From: Pseudomonas proteolytica
GTDB lineage: Bacteria > Pseudomonadota > Gammaproteobacteria > Pseudomonadales > Pseudomonadaceae
Assembly: GCF_007858275.1 (NCBI RefSeq)
Contig: NZ_VFEV01000014.1
Coordinates: 62,001 to 126,000, forward strand
Reading direction: 5' to 3'
DNA: 64,000 nt
Below, in pieces: positions 16,438-25,199 of the stretch; within the stretch, counting starts at the first letter, position 1; each line of letters opens with the position of its first letter. A program made the position numbers and the translations under genes. The notes beneath the pieces were generated by a model that saw only the letters and a program-made list of their open reading frames with translations, did no database searches and was not told the origin of the DNA.

Positions 16438-17280
16438 ATGCGTAACGATATTAAAGACGACTTCGACCATGTGCCGAGCCTGCGGGCCGACATTGGCGAT
16501 GACGATGATTTTGTGCCGACCGCCGCCACGTCCATGCGCTCGCGTCCGGCGCCGGTGGTCAAGGTCAAGAGCGCCAGCACCGGGCCGTTGTGGGCCTTGG
16601 TCGGGGCGCTGCTGTTCGCCTTTGTGGGCCTGGCGTGGTGGAGCTTCCAGCAGATTTCCCTGATGGGGCAGCAACTGGTGGCGACCCAGGAAAGTTTTGC
16701 GCGCATCAGCGAAGAAGCTGCCGGCCGTTTGCAGGACATTTCCGGCAAGGTGGTGGCCAGTGAGGCCAACGTCAATACCGGCAGTGAAGCGCTCAAGCTG
16801 CAGATCAAACAGTTGGAAAGCCAGTTGCTGGAGCAGGGCAAGCAGCAGTTGGGTGTGGCAGGCCAGGCCACCGAGCTGGACCAGCGCTTGGCGCAGATGA
16901 GTGCCAGCACCACGGAACTGACCACTGCCAATACCCAGATGCAGGCCCAGGTGCAAACCCTGGCGACAGAACTGACGGCCCTCAAGGCTGCGCAGGCCGA
17001 AGCCGCCAAGTTGAATGCCGAAGTCAAGGAACTGAGCACGGATGTGGCAGCGTTGAAGAAGCAGGGCAACCCGGCCACGGCCATTGCACGGCTGGAACAG
17101 GACCTGTTGGTAATCAAGAGCGAACTGGACAACCGCGCCGCCACGGAAGGGCCGTCGAATAAAGAGTTCGACGTGTTCCGCATCCAGACCACCCGCAACA
17201 TCACGACCTTGCAGACCCAGATGCAGAACCTGCAACGGGAAGTCAGCGCACCGGCCAGGCTCACACCCCTGGGCCAATGA
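16438..17280 (+). CDS. single-pass membrane protein with long coiled coil (PA4360-like)
   Basis: A 280-residue protein. The acidic N-terminus (RADIGDDDDFVPT) and basic patch are followed by one TM helix at about 48-72 (GPLWALVGALLFAFVGLAWW). A long alanine/glutamine/leucine-rich heptad region runs from about 85 to 215, then a shorter helix near the C-terminus. The topology suggests N-in with a periplasmic coiled coil. Some databases call such Pseudomonas proteins ATPase, but I see no Walker motif. It may be a spacer or scaffold protein of the envelope. The neighbourhood is conserved with P. aeruginosa. Function unknown. Confidence 0.75.
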   Translation: MRNDIKDDFDHVPSLRADIGDDDDFVPTAATSMRSRPAPVVKVKSASTGPLWALVGALLFAFVGLAWWSFQQISLMGQQLVATQESFARISEEAAGRLQDISGKVVASEANVNTGSEALKLQIKQLESQLLEQGKQQLGVAGQATELDQRLAQMSASTTELTTANTQMQAQVQTLATELTALKAAQAEAAKLNAEVKELSTDVAALKKQGNPATAIARLEQDLLVIKSELDNRAATEGPSNKEFDVFRIQTTRNITTLQTQMQNLQREVSAPARLTPLGQ

Positions 17281-17290
17281 GCCCTATTTC

Positions 17291-17616
17291 TGTAGGAGCC
17301 GGCTTGCCGGCGATGGGCATAGGTATCTACACAACTTTCAGAAACTGACGAGCTCTCCTGTGGCGAGCGGGCTTGCCCCGCGCTGGGCTGCGAAGCAGCC
17401 CTAAACCCTGCCATCGCGGTTTACCTGAAGAAACGCGGCGGGCTTTTTGGGGCTGCTTCGCAGCCCAGCGCGGGCGATGCGGCGTTCCGACAAGCCCGCT
17501 CGCCACAACGGCGGTATCTGCCTGGATTTAGGCGTTGCGGCAAAGTTGTGTAGATACCTATGCGGCGATGGGGCCAGTAGCCTTGCGCTGATTCCAGGGC
17601 CGCCATCCCCGGCAAG
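17291..17616. repeat. REPIN (TGTAGGAGCCGGCTTGCC type) split by a 245-bp insertion
   Basis: The left arm GTAGGAGCCGGCTTGCCGGC lies at 17292 and the diverged right arm GCCGCCATCCCCGGCAAG ends at 17616. Removing the inserted element and one copy of its duplication restores a contiguous REPIN. Confidence 0.8.
17308..17572. mobile_element. MITE-like element copy 2 with 10-bp target duplications
   Basis: The element spans 17318-17562, 245 bp like copy 1, with the same perfect 21-bp terminal repeats (CATAGGTATCTACAC outward). It is flanked by the direct duplication CGGCGATGGG (17308-17317 and 17563-17572). The inner REPIN arms agree with copy 1 but its loop (about 17400-17449) has diverged. It lies exactly at the join between the argP-side genes and the hexose block. 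Confidence 0.88.
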
Positions 17617-17680
17617 TGTCACCGTTCAGTGACATTTGTCTTCCCTTTCGTTACATGTCCCTTCTCGGCCCTTGTTTAGA
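17617..17680 (+). promoter_or_regulatory. operator and promoter region of the AGE isomerase gene, shared design with gtsA
   Basis: The inverted repeat TGTCAC-N6-GTGACA (17617-17634) is followed 15 bases later by GTTAC (17650) and 40 bases later by TTTAGA (17675). The region before gtsA has the same three elements at the same distances. It is probably the binding site of a sugar regulator; which one is unknown. Confidence 0.7.
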
Positions 17681-17693
17681 CTGCGGTCATCCC

Positions 17694-17709
17694 ACAAAAA
17701 CAAAAAGGG
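17694..17709 (+). promoter_or_regulatory. A-rich Hfq/Crc-like motif at the AGE isomerase start
   Basis: ACAAAAACAAAAAGGG precedes ATG 17716 and overlaps the ribosome site AAGGG. It fits AANAANAA. Confidence 0.45.
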
Positions 17710-17715
17710 CCACCC

Positions 17716-18975
17716 ATGACCATCCAACCACTGCCTGCCAGCAGTTGGCTGAACGCACCTGCCCATCACGCCTGGCTTGCCGCCGAGGGGCAGCGCCTGC
17801 TGGCGTTTGCCAAGGCTTCCAGGCTGCCTGAAGGCTTCGGCAACCTCGACGTCCACGGCCGCCTGCCCGCCGATGCCTGCGCCGAAACCATGAACACCGC
17901 CCGCATGACCCACAGCTTTGCCATGGCCCACGCCCAAGGGCTGCCAGGCTATGCACAGTTGGTAGAGCACGGGGTGGCCAGTCTCAGTGGCCCGTTGCGC
18001 GATGCCGAACATGGCGGCTGGTTCGCCGTCGCCGGCGCGCGTGATGGCAATACGGGCAAGGCCGCCTACCTGCACGCTTTTGTCGCCCTGGCCGCCAGCT
18101 CCGCGGTAGTGGCGGGTGCCCCTGGGGCGCAAGCCTTGCTGGCGGACGCCGCCCAGTGCATCGACGAGCATTTCTGGTGCGAGGAGGAGGGCGCGATGCT
18201 TGAATCCTTCGCCCAGGATTGGAGCGGCGAGGAAGCCTATCGTGGGGCCAACAGCAATATGCACGCCACCGAAGCGTTCCTTGCCCTGGCTGATGTCACC
18301 GGCGACAGCCGATGGCTGGGGCGGGCGTTGCGCATTGTCGAACGGGTGATCCATCAGCACGCCAGCGCCAATGAATTTATGGTGATCGAACATTTCGACC
18401 GCTATTGGCAGCCCCTGCATCGTTACAACGAAGACAACCCGGCCGACGGCTTTCGTCCCTACGGTATTACCCCTGGCCATGGCTTCGAATGGTCGCGCCT
18501 GGTGCTGCACCTCGAAGCCGCACGCCAGCAGGCAGGGCTCGTCACGCCGCAGTGGTTGCTGGAGGACGCCAAGGGCTTGTTCGCCAGTGCCTGCGAGTAT
18601 GGCTGGTCGGTGGACGGTGCCCCGGGCCTGGTCTACACCTTGGACTGGCACTTTCGCCCGGTGGTGCGTGAGCGCCTGCATTGGACCCACGCCGAAGCCA
18701 GTGCAGCCGCCCAGGCCCTGCTCAAGCGCACGGGTGAGTGGCATTACGAAACCTGGTACCGGCGTTTCTGGGAGTTTTGTGAAACTCACCTGATCGACCG
18801 GGTCCAGGGCAGTTGGCATCATGAACTCGACCCGCTCAACCAGCCCGCCAGCAAGATCTGGGGCGGCAAGCCGGATCTGTACCATGCCTGGCAAGCGGTA
18901 TTGCTGCCGGGTCTGCCTTTATCCCCAAGCATGGCCAGTGCGTTGGGGGCGGGTGCTTATGTCACCAAGTGGTGA
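17716..18975 (+). CDS. AGE-family sugar isomerase/epimerase (mannose isomerase-like)
   Basis: A 419-residue (alpha/alpha)6-barrel enzyme of the N-acylglucosamine 2-epimerase family, closer in pattern to YihS and D-mannose isomerases than to renin-binding proteins. MNTARMTHSFAMAHA, ANSNMHATEAFLALADVTGD and YGITPGHGFEWSRL supply the two catalytic histidines and the Arg typical of the family. Since gtsABCD follows and shares its promoter design, it probably converts an imported aldose such as mannose into fructose; this is inference. Its last codons (VTK-W-stop) lie inside the gtsA operator palindrome. A mannose or glucose 2-epimerase role remains possible. Confidence 0.85.
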   Translation: MTIQPLPASSWLNAPAHHAWLAAEGQRLLAFAKASRLPEGFGNLDVHGRLPADACAETMNTARMTHSFAMAHAQGLPGYAQLVEHGVASLSGPLRDAEHGGWFAVAGARDGNTGKAAYLHAFVALAASSAVVAGAPGAQALLADAAQCIDEHFWCEEEGAMLESFAQDWSGEEAYRGANSNMHATEAFLALADVTGDSRWLGRALRIVERVIHQHASANEFMVIEHFDRYWQPLHRYNEDNPADGFRPYGITPGHGFEWSRLVLHLEAARQQAGLVTPQWLLEDAKGLFASACEYGWSVDGAPGLVYTLDWHFRPVVRERLHWTHAEASAAAQALLKRTGEWHYETWYRRFWEFCETHLIDRVQGSWHHELDPLNQPASKIWGGKPDLYHAWQAVLLPGLPLSPSMASALGAGAYVTKW

Positions 18976-19023
18976 CATTTGGCCGTCCCTTTGTTACGTG
19001 CCTGGGAAAAATCCCTGTTTAGA
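18960..19023 (+). promoter_or_regulatory. operator and promoter region of gtsABCD
   Basis: The palindrome TGTCACCAAGTGGTGACA (18960-18977, perfect 7-base arms) overlaps the isomerase stop codon. GTTAC at 18993 and TTTAGA at 19018 lie at exactly the same offsets as in the region before 17716. Confidence 0.72.
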
Positions 19024-19058
19024 ATCCTATGCAGCGCAAGCTCCAGACTTGCATGCAT

Positions 19059-19074
19059 AACAACAAGAAAAAGG
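19059..19074 (+). promoter_or_regulatory. A-rich Hfq/Crc-like motif at the gtsA start
   Basis: AACAACAAGAAAAAGG lies immediately before and into the gtsA ribosome site (AAGGT). It fits AANAANAA. Confidence 0.5.
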
Positions 19075-19081
19075 TACTCAG

Positions 19082-20368
19082 ATGAACGCGATTAATCGCC
19101 TCGCCGTTGCTATTTCCGTTGCCTCGTTGTTTCCCCTCAGTGCATTTGCCGCCGACTCGAAAGGGACGGTTGAAGTTGTGCATTGGTGGACCTCGGGTGG
19201 TGAGAAGGCGGCGGTGGATGTCCTGAAGGCCCAAGTTGAGAAAGACGGCTTTACCTGGAAAGACGGAGCTGTTGCAGGTGGTGGCGGCGCCACTGCCATG
19301 ACCGTGCTGAAAAGCCGCGCGGTCGCCGGCAACCCGCCAGGCGTTGCCCAGATCAAGGGCCCGGACATCCAGGAGTGGGCCTCCACCGGGCTGCTCGATA
19401 CCGACGTCCTCAAGGACGTGGCCAAGGCCGAGAAGTGGGATGGCCTGCTCGACAAAAAAGTCTCCGATACCGTGAAGTACGAAGGCGATTACGTGGCCGT
19501 GCCGGTGAACATCCACCGCGTCAACTGGCTGTGGATCAACCCGCAAGTCTTCAAGAAAGCCGGCATCACCAAAAACCCTACGACCCTCGAAGAATTCTAC
19601 GCCGCTGGCGACAAGCTCAAGGCCGCAGGCTTCATCCCGCTCGCCCACGGTGGTCAGCCTTGGCAGGACAGCACGGTGTTCGAAGCCGTGGTGTTGTCGG
19701 TCATGGGGGCTGATGGCTACAAGAAAGCCCTGGTCGACCTCGACAACGCAGCCCTGACCGGCCCGGATATGGTCAAGTCGCTGACGGAGCTGAAGAAAGT
19801 CGCGACCTATATGGACGCCGACGGCAAGGGCCAGGACTGGAACCTGGAAGCCGCCAAGGTCATCAACGGCAAGGCCGGCATGCAGATCATGGGTGACTGG
19901 GCCAAGAGCGAGTGGACTGCCGCCAAGAAAGTCGCCGGCAAGGACTACGAGTGCGTAGCCTTCCCGGGCACCGACAAAGCCTTCACCTACAACATCGACT
20001 CCCTGGCAGTGTTCAAGCAGAAAGATGCCGGCACCTCGGCCGGGCAGCAGGACATCGCCAAGGTGGTGCTGGGCGAGAACTTCCAGAAGGTCTTCAGCAT
20101 CAACAAGGGCTCGATCCCGGTGCGCAACGACATGCTCGGCGATATGGCCAAGTACGGCTTTGACAGCTGCGCCCAGACGGCGGCCAAGGACTTCCTGGTC
20201 GATGCCAAGTCTGGCGGCCTGCAACCAAGCATGGCGCACAACATGGCGACCACCCTGGCGGTACAGGGCGCGTTCTTTGATGTGGTGACCAACTTCATCA
20301 ACGACCCGAAAGCCGACCCGGCCGACACCGCCAAGAAGCTTGGAGCGGCGATCAAGTCTGCCAAGTAA
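19082..20368 (+). CDS. gtsA: hexose ABC transporter, periplasmic binding protein GtsA
   Basis: A 428-residue precursor with a Sec signal peptide (basic start, hydrophobic core, cleavage after AFA at about residue 23). A family 1 solute-binding fold follows: [19 protein letters not shown] and [28 protein letters not shown] are typical of the Pseudomonas glucose/mannose binding proteins. It delivers glucose and perhaps other hexoses to GtsBC. It is the first gene of gtsABCD; a REPIN separates it from gtsB, which may lower the amount of downstream message relative to gtsA. Regulation is suggested by the palindrome at 18960. Confidence 0.93.
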   Translation: MNAINRLAVAISVASLFPLSAFAADSKGTVEVVHWWTSGGEKAAVDVLKAQVEKDGFTWKDGAVAGGGGATAMTVLKSRAVAGNPPGVAQIKGPDIQEWASTGLLDTDVLKDVAKAEKWDGLLDKKVSDTVKYEGDYVAVPVNIHRVNWLWINPQVFKKAGITKNPTTLEEFYAAGDKLKAAGFIPLAHGGQPWQDSTVFEAVVLSVMGADGYKKALVDLDNAALTGPDMVKSLTELKKVATYMDADGKGQDWNLEAAKVINGKAGMQIMGDWAKSEWTAAKKVAGKDYECVAFPGTDKAFTYNIDSLAVFKQKDAGTSAGQQDIAKVVLGENFQKVFSINKGSIPVRNDMLGDMAKYGFDSCAQTAAKDFLVDAKSGGLQPSMAHNMATTLAVQGAFFDVVTNFINDPKADPADTAKKLGAAIKSAK

Positions 20369-20390
20369 CCCTTGGAAGGCTGGGCTTGAG

Positions 20391-20476
20391 TGTGGGAGCG
20401 GGCTTGCCCGCGATGCAGGCGCCTCGGTGTATCAATGACACCCAGGTGATGCCATCGCAGGCCAGCCAGCTCCCAC
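20391..20476. repeat. REPIN between gtsA and gtsB
   Basis: The left arm TGTGGGAGCGGGCTTGCCCG and right arm GCCAGCTCCCAC lie inside the operon between the first and second genes. This position could stabilise the gtsA part of the message. Confidence 0.85.
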
Positions 20477-20536
20477 CTGAAACCGGCCCCCACACGGTTA
20501 TCCACTAGTCCCTTACTCCCTGCCCTGGATTTCCCC

Positions 20537-21445
20537 ATGAGTTCTGTTGCTGTGTTCAGCAAGGCCTCGCCGTTCGATGCATTGCAGCGCTGGCTACCTA
20601 AACTGGTGCTGGCCCCGAGCATGTTCATCGTCCTGGTGGGCTTCTATGGCTACATCCTGTGGACGTTCGTACTGTCGTTCACCAACTCCACTTTCCTGCC
20701 GACCTACAAGTGGGTAGGCCTGGCGCAATACGCGCGGTTGTTCGACAACGATCGCTGGTGGGTGGCGAGCAAAAACCTGGCGCTGTTTGGCGGCATGTTT
20801 ATCGGCATCACCCTGGTGATCGGCGTACTGCTGGCGGTATTCCTTGACCAGCGCATCCGCCGCGAAGGCTTCATTCGCACTATTTACCTGTACCCGATGG
20901 CGCTTTCGATGATCGTCACCGGTACCGCCTGGAAATGGCTGCTCAACCCCGGCATGGGCCTGGACAAACTGCTGCGCGACTGGGGCTGGGAAGGCTTTCG
21001 CCTGGACTGGCTGATCGACCCGGACCGCGTGGTGTATTGCCTGGTGATCGCGGCGGTATGGCAAGCCTCGGGCTTTATCATGGCGATGTTCCTCGCCGGC
21101 CTGCGTGGCGTTGACCAATCGATCATCCGTGCCGCACAGATCGACGGTGCGAGCCTGCCGCGCATCTACTGGAGCGTGGTGCTGCCCAGCCTGCGCCCGG
21201 TGTTTTTCAGTGCGGTGATGATCCTCGCGCACATCGCGATCAAGAGCTTCGACCTGGTGGCCGCGATGACGGCCGGTGGCCCAGGCTACTCATCCGACCT
21301 GCCGGCGATGTTCATGTACTCCTTCACCTTCAGCCGTGGCCAGATGGGCATGGGCTCGGCCAGTGCGATCCTGATGCTTGGGGCGATCCTTGCGATCATC
21401 GTGCCTTACCTGTACTCCGAGCTGAGGACCAAGCGCCATGACTAG
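20537..21445 (+). CDS. gtsB: hexose ABC transporter permease GtsB
   Basis: A 302-residue inner-membrane permease of the MalF type with about six TM helices. The coupling-helix signature is visible near AAQIDGASLPRIYWSVVLPSL (EAA-type loop). The start APSMFIVLVGFYGYILWTF is typical. It works with GtsC as the membrane channel for GtsA-bound sugar. The stop codon overlaps the gtsC start by eight bases, showing translational coupling. Confidence 0.93.
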   Translation: MSSVAVFSKASPFDALQRWLPKLVLAPSMFIVLVGFYGYILWTFVLSFTNSTFLPTYKWVGLAQYARLFDNDRWWVASKNLALFGGMFIGITLVIGVLLAVFLDQRIRREGFIRTIYLYPMALSMIVTGTAWKWLLNPGMGLDKLLRDWGWEGFRLDWLIDPDRVVYCLVIAAVWQASGFIMAMFLAGLRGVDQSIIRAAQIDGASLPRIYWSVVLPSLRPVFFSAVMILAHIAIKSFDLVAAMTAGGPGYSSDLPAMFMYSFTFSRGQMGMGSASAILMLGAILAIIVPYLYSELRTKRHD

Positions 21446-22280
21446 TCTCGCCAAACCTTCCATCAGCTTCAGCCGTGTCGCAATCCACGCGGTGCTGATC
21501 CTGGCCGTGGTGCTGTACCTGGTGCCGCTGGTGGTCATGCTGCTCACCAGCTTCAAGACCCCGGAAGATATCAGCACCGGCAACCTGCTGAGCTGGCCGA
21601 CGGTGATCACCGGGATCGGCTGGGTCAAGGCCTGGGCCACGGTGAACGGTTACTTCTGGAACTCGTTCCTGATCACCGTCCCGGCGGTGCTGATCTCCAC
21701 CACCATCGGCGCATTGAACGGCTATGTGCTGGCGATGTGGCGCTTTCGCGGCTCGCAGTTGTTCTTCGGGTTGTTGCTGTTCGGCTGCTTCCTGCCGTTC
21801 CAGACGGTCTTGCTGCCAGCCTCGTTCACCCTCGGCAAGATGGGCCTGGCCAGTACCACCACCGGCCTGGTGTTTGTGCATGTGGTCTACGGCCTGGCGT
21901 TTACCACGCTGTTCTTCCGTAACTACTACGTGAGCATCCCGGATGCGCTGGTCAAGGCTGCACGCCTGGATGGTGCCGGGTTCTTCACCATCTTCCGTCG
22001 GATCATTCTGCCGATGTCCACGCCGATCATCATGGTCTGCCTGATCTGGCAGTTCACCCAGATCTGGAACGACTTCCTGTTTGGCGTGGTGTTCTCCAGC
22101 GGTGATTCGCAGCCCATCACAGTGGCGCTGAACAACCTGGTCAACACCAGCACCGGGGCCAAGGAATATAACGTTGATATGGCGGCGGCGATGATCGCCG
22201 GGCTGCCGACCCTGCTGGTCTATGTGGTCGCAGGCAAGTATTTCGTGCGCGGTCTCACGGCCGGCGCGGTCAAGGGGTAA
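21438..22280 (+). CDS. gtsC: hexose ABC transporter permease GtsC
   Basis: A 280-residue MalG-type permease with about six TM segments. The EAA loop appears as VKAARLDGAGFFTIFRRIILPM. The central FNLITVPA-type region reads NSFLITVPAVLISTTIGALNGY. It forms the heterodimeric channel with GtsB. The start overlaps the end of gtsB, and gtsD begins two bases after its stop, so the three genes form one tight transcription unit. Confidence 0.93.
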   Translation: MTSLAKPSISFSRVAIHAVLILAVVLYLVPLVVMLLTSFKTPEDISTGNLLSWPTVITGIGWVKAWATVNGYFWNSFLITVPAVLISTTIGALNGYVLAMWRFRGSQLFFGLLLFGCFLPFQTVLLPASFTLGKMGLASTTTGLVFVHVVYGLAFTTLFFRNYYVSIPDALVKAARLDGAGFFTIFRRIILPMSTPIIMVCLIWQFTQIWNDFLFGVVFSSGDSQPITVALNNLVNTSTGAKEYNVDMAAAMIAGLPTLLVYVVAGKYFVRGLTAGAVKG

Positions 22281-22282
22281 TC

Positions 22283-23443
22283 ATGGCTACGCTCGAACTT
22301 CGCAATGTAAACAAGACCTATGGTGCTGGCCTGCCGGACACCCTGAAAAATATCGAACTGTCGATCAAGGACGGCGAATTCCTGATCCTCGTCGGGCCCT
22401 CGGGCTGCGGCAAATCCACCTTGATGAACTGCATCGCCGGCCTGGAAAACATCAGCGGCGGCGCGATCATGATCGGTGACCAGGACGTCAGCGGCATGAG
22501 CCCCAAGGATCGGGACATCGCCATGGTGTTCCAGTCCTACGCGCTGTACCCGACCATGAGCGTGCGCGAGAACATCGAGTTCGGCCTGAAAATCCGCAAG
22601 ATGAGCCAGCCGGCCATCGATGAGGAAGTGGCGCGGGTGGCCAAGCTGCTGCAGATCGAACACTTGCTCAATCGCAAGCCGGGCCAGCTCTCTGGCGGCC
22701 AGCAGCAGCGGGTGGCCATGGGCCGGGCGCTGGCGCGGCGGCCGAAGATCTACCTGTTCGACGAACCGCTGTCCAACCTCGACGCCAAGCTGCGGGTCGA
22801 GATGCGCACCGAAATGAAGCTGATGCATCAGCGCCTGAAAACCACCACGGTCTACGTGACCCACGACCAGATCGAAGCCATGACCCTGGGCGACAAAGTG
22901 GCGGTGATGAAGGACGGCATCATCCAACAGTTCGGCACGCCCAAAGAGATCTACAACGATCCGGCCAACCTGTTTGTTGCCAGCTTCATTGGCTCGCCGC
23001 CGATGAACTTCATCCCCCTGCGTTTACAGCGCAAGGAAGGCCGTCTGCTGGCCCTGCTCGACAGTGGCCAGGCGCGTTGCGAGCTGCCGCTGGGCATGAG
23101 CGACGCCGGTCTTGAAGAGCGTGATGTGATTCTTGGCCTGCGTCCGGAACAAATTGTGCTGGCTGCCGGTGATGGCAATGGTTTGCCGAGCATTCGTGCC
23201 GAGGTTCAGGTCACTGAGCCCACCGGCCCGGACACCCTGGTGTTTGTCCAGCTCAATGACACCAAGGTCTGCTGCCGCCTGGCGCCGGACGTGGCACCGC
23301 AAGTGGGCGAGAGCCTGACCTTGCAGTTCGATCCGGCCAAGGTGCTGCTGTTCGACGCCAAGACCGGTGAACGCCTGGGCACCGCTGCTGCGCAGCCGGC
23401 ACAGCCGCATGCCGACAACGTCACCCAATTCAAGGGCCGCTGA
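22283..23443 (+). CDS. gtsD: hexose ABC transporter ATPase GtsD
   Basis: A 386-residue MalK/UgpC-type ATPase. Walker [10 protein letters not shown] is at about 39-47, the signature [15 protein letters not shown] at about 135, Walker [15 protein letters not shown] at about 155, and the H-loop YVTHDQ follows. The C-terminal third is the TOBE/MalK-like regulatory domain, with FIGSPPMNF and [11 protein letters not shown]. It powers GtsBC by ATP hydrolysis. AAGGGG lies four to nine bases before the ATG. Confidence 0.95.
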   Translation: MATLELRNVNKTYGAGLPDTLKNIELSIKDGEFLILVGPSGCGKSTLMNCIAGLENISGGAIMIGDQDVSGMSPKDRDIAMVFQSYALYPTMSVRENIEFGLKIRKMSQPAIDEEVARVAKLLQIEHLLNRKPGQLSGGQQQRVAMGRALARRPKIYLFDEPLSNLDAKLRVEMRTEMKLMHQRLKTTTVYVTHDQIEAMTLGDKVAVMKDGIIQQFGTPKEIYNDPANLFVASFIGSPPMNFIPLRLQRKEGRLLALLDSGQARCELPLGMSDAGLEERDVILGLRPEQIVLAAGDGNGLPSIRAEVQVTEPTGPDTLVFVQLNDTKVCCRLAPDVAPQVGESLTLQFDPAKVLLFDAKTGERLGTAAAQPAQPHADNVTQFKGR

Positions 23444-23454
23444 AGACCAATAAC

Positions 23455-23553
23455 TGTAGGAGCGAGCTTGCTCGCGAAAAACGTGAGAGCGCCGCGTTCA
23501 TCCAGGATGCCCGCGTCAGCGTTAACGATCTTCGCGAGCAAGCTCGCTCCTAC
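23455..23553. repeat. REPIN between gtsD and oprB
   Basis: The arms are TAGGAGCGAGCTTGCTCGCG and its complement. The whole unit, including the loop, differs at only about three positions from the REPIN at 25056 on the other side of oprB. Confidence 0.9.
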
Positions 23554-23599
23554 TTCAGATAAAAATAGATGTAAACCGCGTTAGATAAAAACAGTTAAT

Positions 23600-23608
23600 A
23601 ACAATAAA
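23600..23608 (+). promoter_or_regulatory. A-rich Hfq/Crc-like motif before oprB
   Basis: AACAATAAA lies 15-23 bases before ATG 23624, next to the ribosome site GAGGAT. It fits AANAANAA. Confidence 0.4.
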
Positions 23609-23623
23609 GACGAGGATGTAGGG

Positions 23624-24970
23624 ATGAAAAAGCAACACAACAACACCCGGCTGATCTGCCAACTGTCAGCGGCAGCAGCCCTGGTTTTGTCCGCCAATGC
23701 GATGGCAGACGAAGCCTTCAGCGCCGACTCCAAATGGATGACCGGCGATTGGGGCGGCGAGCGAACCAAGCTGATCGAGCAGGGTATCGACATCAAGGCC
23801 GACTACGTTGGGGAAGCGGGCTACAACGCGCGCGGCGGCTACAACGATGACAAGACCGGTCGTTACGCTGACCAGTTCGGCCTCGGCGTCGCGCTGGACC
23901 TGCAAAAGCTGTGGGGCTGGGACAACACCCAGGCCAAGATCCAGATGACCAGCCGTAATGGTCGTAACATTTCCAATGACCGTATTGGCGACCCGCGTGC
24001 AGGCACCTTGAGTTCATCTCAAGAAGTGTACGGCCGTGGCCATATGGTGCGCCTGACCCAGTTCTGGATTCAGCACCAGATGTTCGACAACAAGCTGGAT
24101 GTAAAACTCGGTTACTTCGGTGAAGGCGAAGACTTCAACACCTTCCCATGCGACTTCCAGAACCTGTCGTTCTGCGGCTCCCAAGTGGGTAACTACGTCA
24201 ACACCTGGTACAACTGGCCGGTCAGCCAGGCCGCGATCCGCGTGAAGTACCACATCACCCCTGAGCTGTATGCGCAGATCGGTGCGTACAACCAGAACCC
24301 ATCGCAACTGGAGCACGGCAACGGCTTCAAACTCAGCGGCAGTGGCACCAAGGGCACCGTGATTCCGGTGGAGTTGGTCTGGTCGCCGAAGGTCAATAAC
24401 CTGCCGGGCGAATACCGTGTGGGTTACTACAAGAGCGCCGCCGATGCTCCTGATGTGCGTGAGGACGTCAACGGTAACGATGCCGCCACCACTGGCGCTG
24501 ACTACCGCACCCGCAGCAGCAAGAAAGGCTACTGGTTCGTTGCGCAACAGCAACTCACCACCCATAACGGCGACGCGTCTCGTGGTCTGAATATCGCTGC
24601 CAACGCCACGTTCCACGACAAAGAAACCAACACCGTCGATAACTACCAGTCGATCATGCTGGTGTACAAAGGCCCATTCGACGCGCGTCCAAAAGATGAC
24701 GTAGGGATTGGCGCCGCTCGTCTGCACGTCAACGACGACGTGAAGAAAAACGCCGAGCTGCGCAACATTTCCAACGGTGTGAGTGACTACGACAATGCGC
24801 GGTTCTCGCCGCTGCGCGAAACCGAGTACAACTTCGAAATCAACTACGGCTTCCACGTCACCAACTGGCTGACCGTGCGTCCCAACCTGCAATACGTTGT
24901 CCAACCGGGCGGCGTGGATAAAGTCGACAACGCGCTGGTGGCCGGCCTGAAAATTCAGTCGGTGTTCTAA
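23624..24970 (+). CDS. oprB: carbohydrate-selective porin OprB
   Basis: A 448-residue outer-membrane beta-barrel precursor. The signal peptide ends near ANAMA (about residue 28). The mature N-terminus WMTGDWGGERTKLIEQGIDI is the OprB hallmark, and the strand-rich body ends in VAGLKIQSVF with a terminal Phe as in porins. It lets glucose and related sugars reach GtsA. It lies directly after gtsD, flanked on both sides by near-identical REPINs, and ends with a strong terminator at 25008. Confidence 0.95.
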   Translation: MKKQHNNTRLICQLSAAAALVLSANAMADEAFSADSKWMTGDWGGERTKLIEQGIDIKADYVGEAGYNARGGYNDDKTGRYADQFGLGVALDLQKLWGWDNTQAKIQMTSRNGRNISNDRIGDPRAGTLSSSQEVYGRGHMVRLTQFWIQHQMFDNKLDVKLGYFGEGEDFNTFPCDFQNLSFCGSQVGNYVNTWYNWPVSQAAIRVKYHITPELYAQIGAYNQNPSQLEHGNGFKLSGSGTKGTVIPVELVWSPKVNNLPGEYRVGYYKSAADAPDVREDVNGNDAATTGADYRTRSSKKGYWFVAQQQLTTHNGDASRGLNIAANATFHDKETNTVDNYQSIMLVYKGPFDARPKDDVGIGAARLHVNDDVKKNAELRNISNGVSDYDNARFSPLRETEYNFEINYGFHVTNWLTVRPNLQYVVQPGGVDKVDNALVAGLKIQSVF

Positions 24971-25007
24971 CGCTGTTGCGATAAGCTCCTTCTCTCTGTG
25001 CGCATTT

Positions 25008-25037
25008 GCGGGTAGCCATGGCTATCCGCTTTTTTTT
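25008..25037 (+). terminator. terminator of oprB
   Basis: GCGGGTAGCC/GGCTATCCGC with an AT loop is followed by eight T. Confidence 0.92.
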
Positions 25038-25055
25038 GCGAAGGGCGAACAGCCC

Positions 25056-25155
25056 TGCAGGAGCGAGCTTGCTCGCGAAAAACTTGAGAGCGCCGCGTTC
25101 ATCCAAGATGCCCGCGTCAGCGTTAACGATCTTCGCGAGCAAGCTCGCTCCTACA
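25056..25155. repeat. REPIN after oprB, near-identical to 23455
   Basis: Same arms and same loop as the REPIN before oprB, in the same orientation, with about three differences in 99 bases. Confidence 0.9.
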
Positions 25156-25199
25156 GGTATGGGCGCATTTGCGCGACATGATTATCAGGACCGTGGCAC

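Noticed and set aside
23455..25155. repeated palindromes that might suggest a CRISPR array
   Set aside because: Units are REPINs: palindromic, widely scattered, without regular spacers or cas genes.
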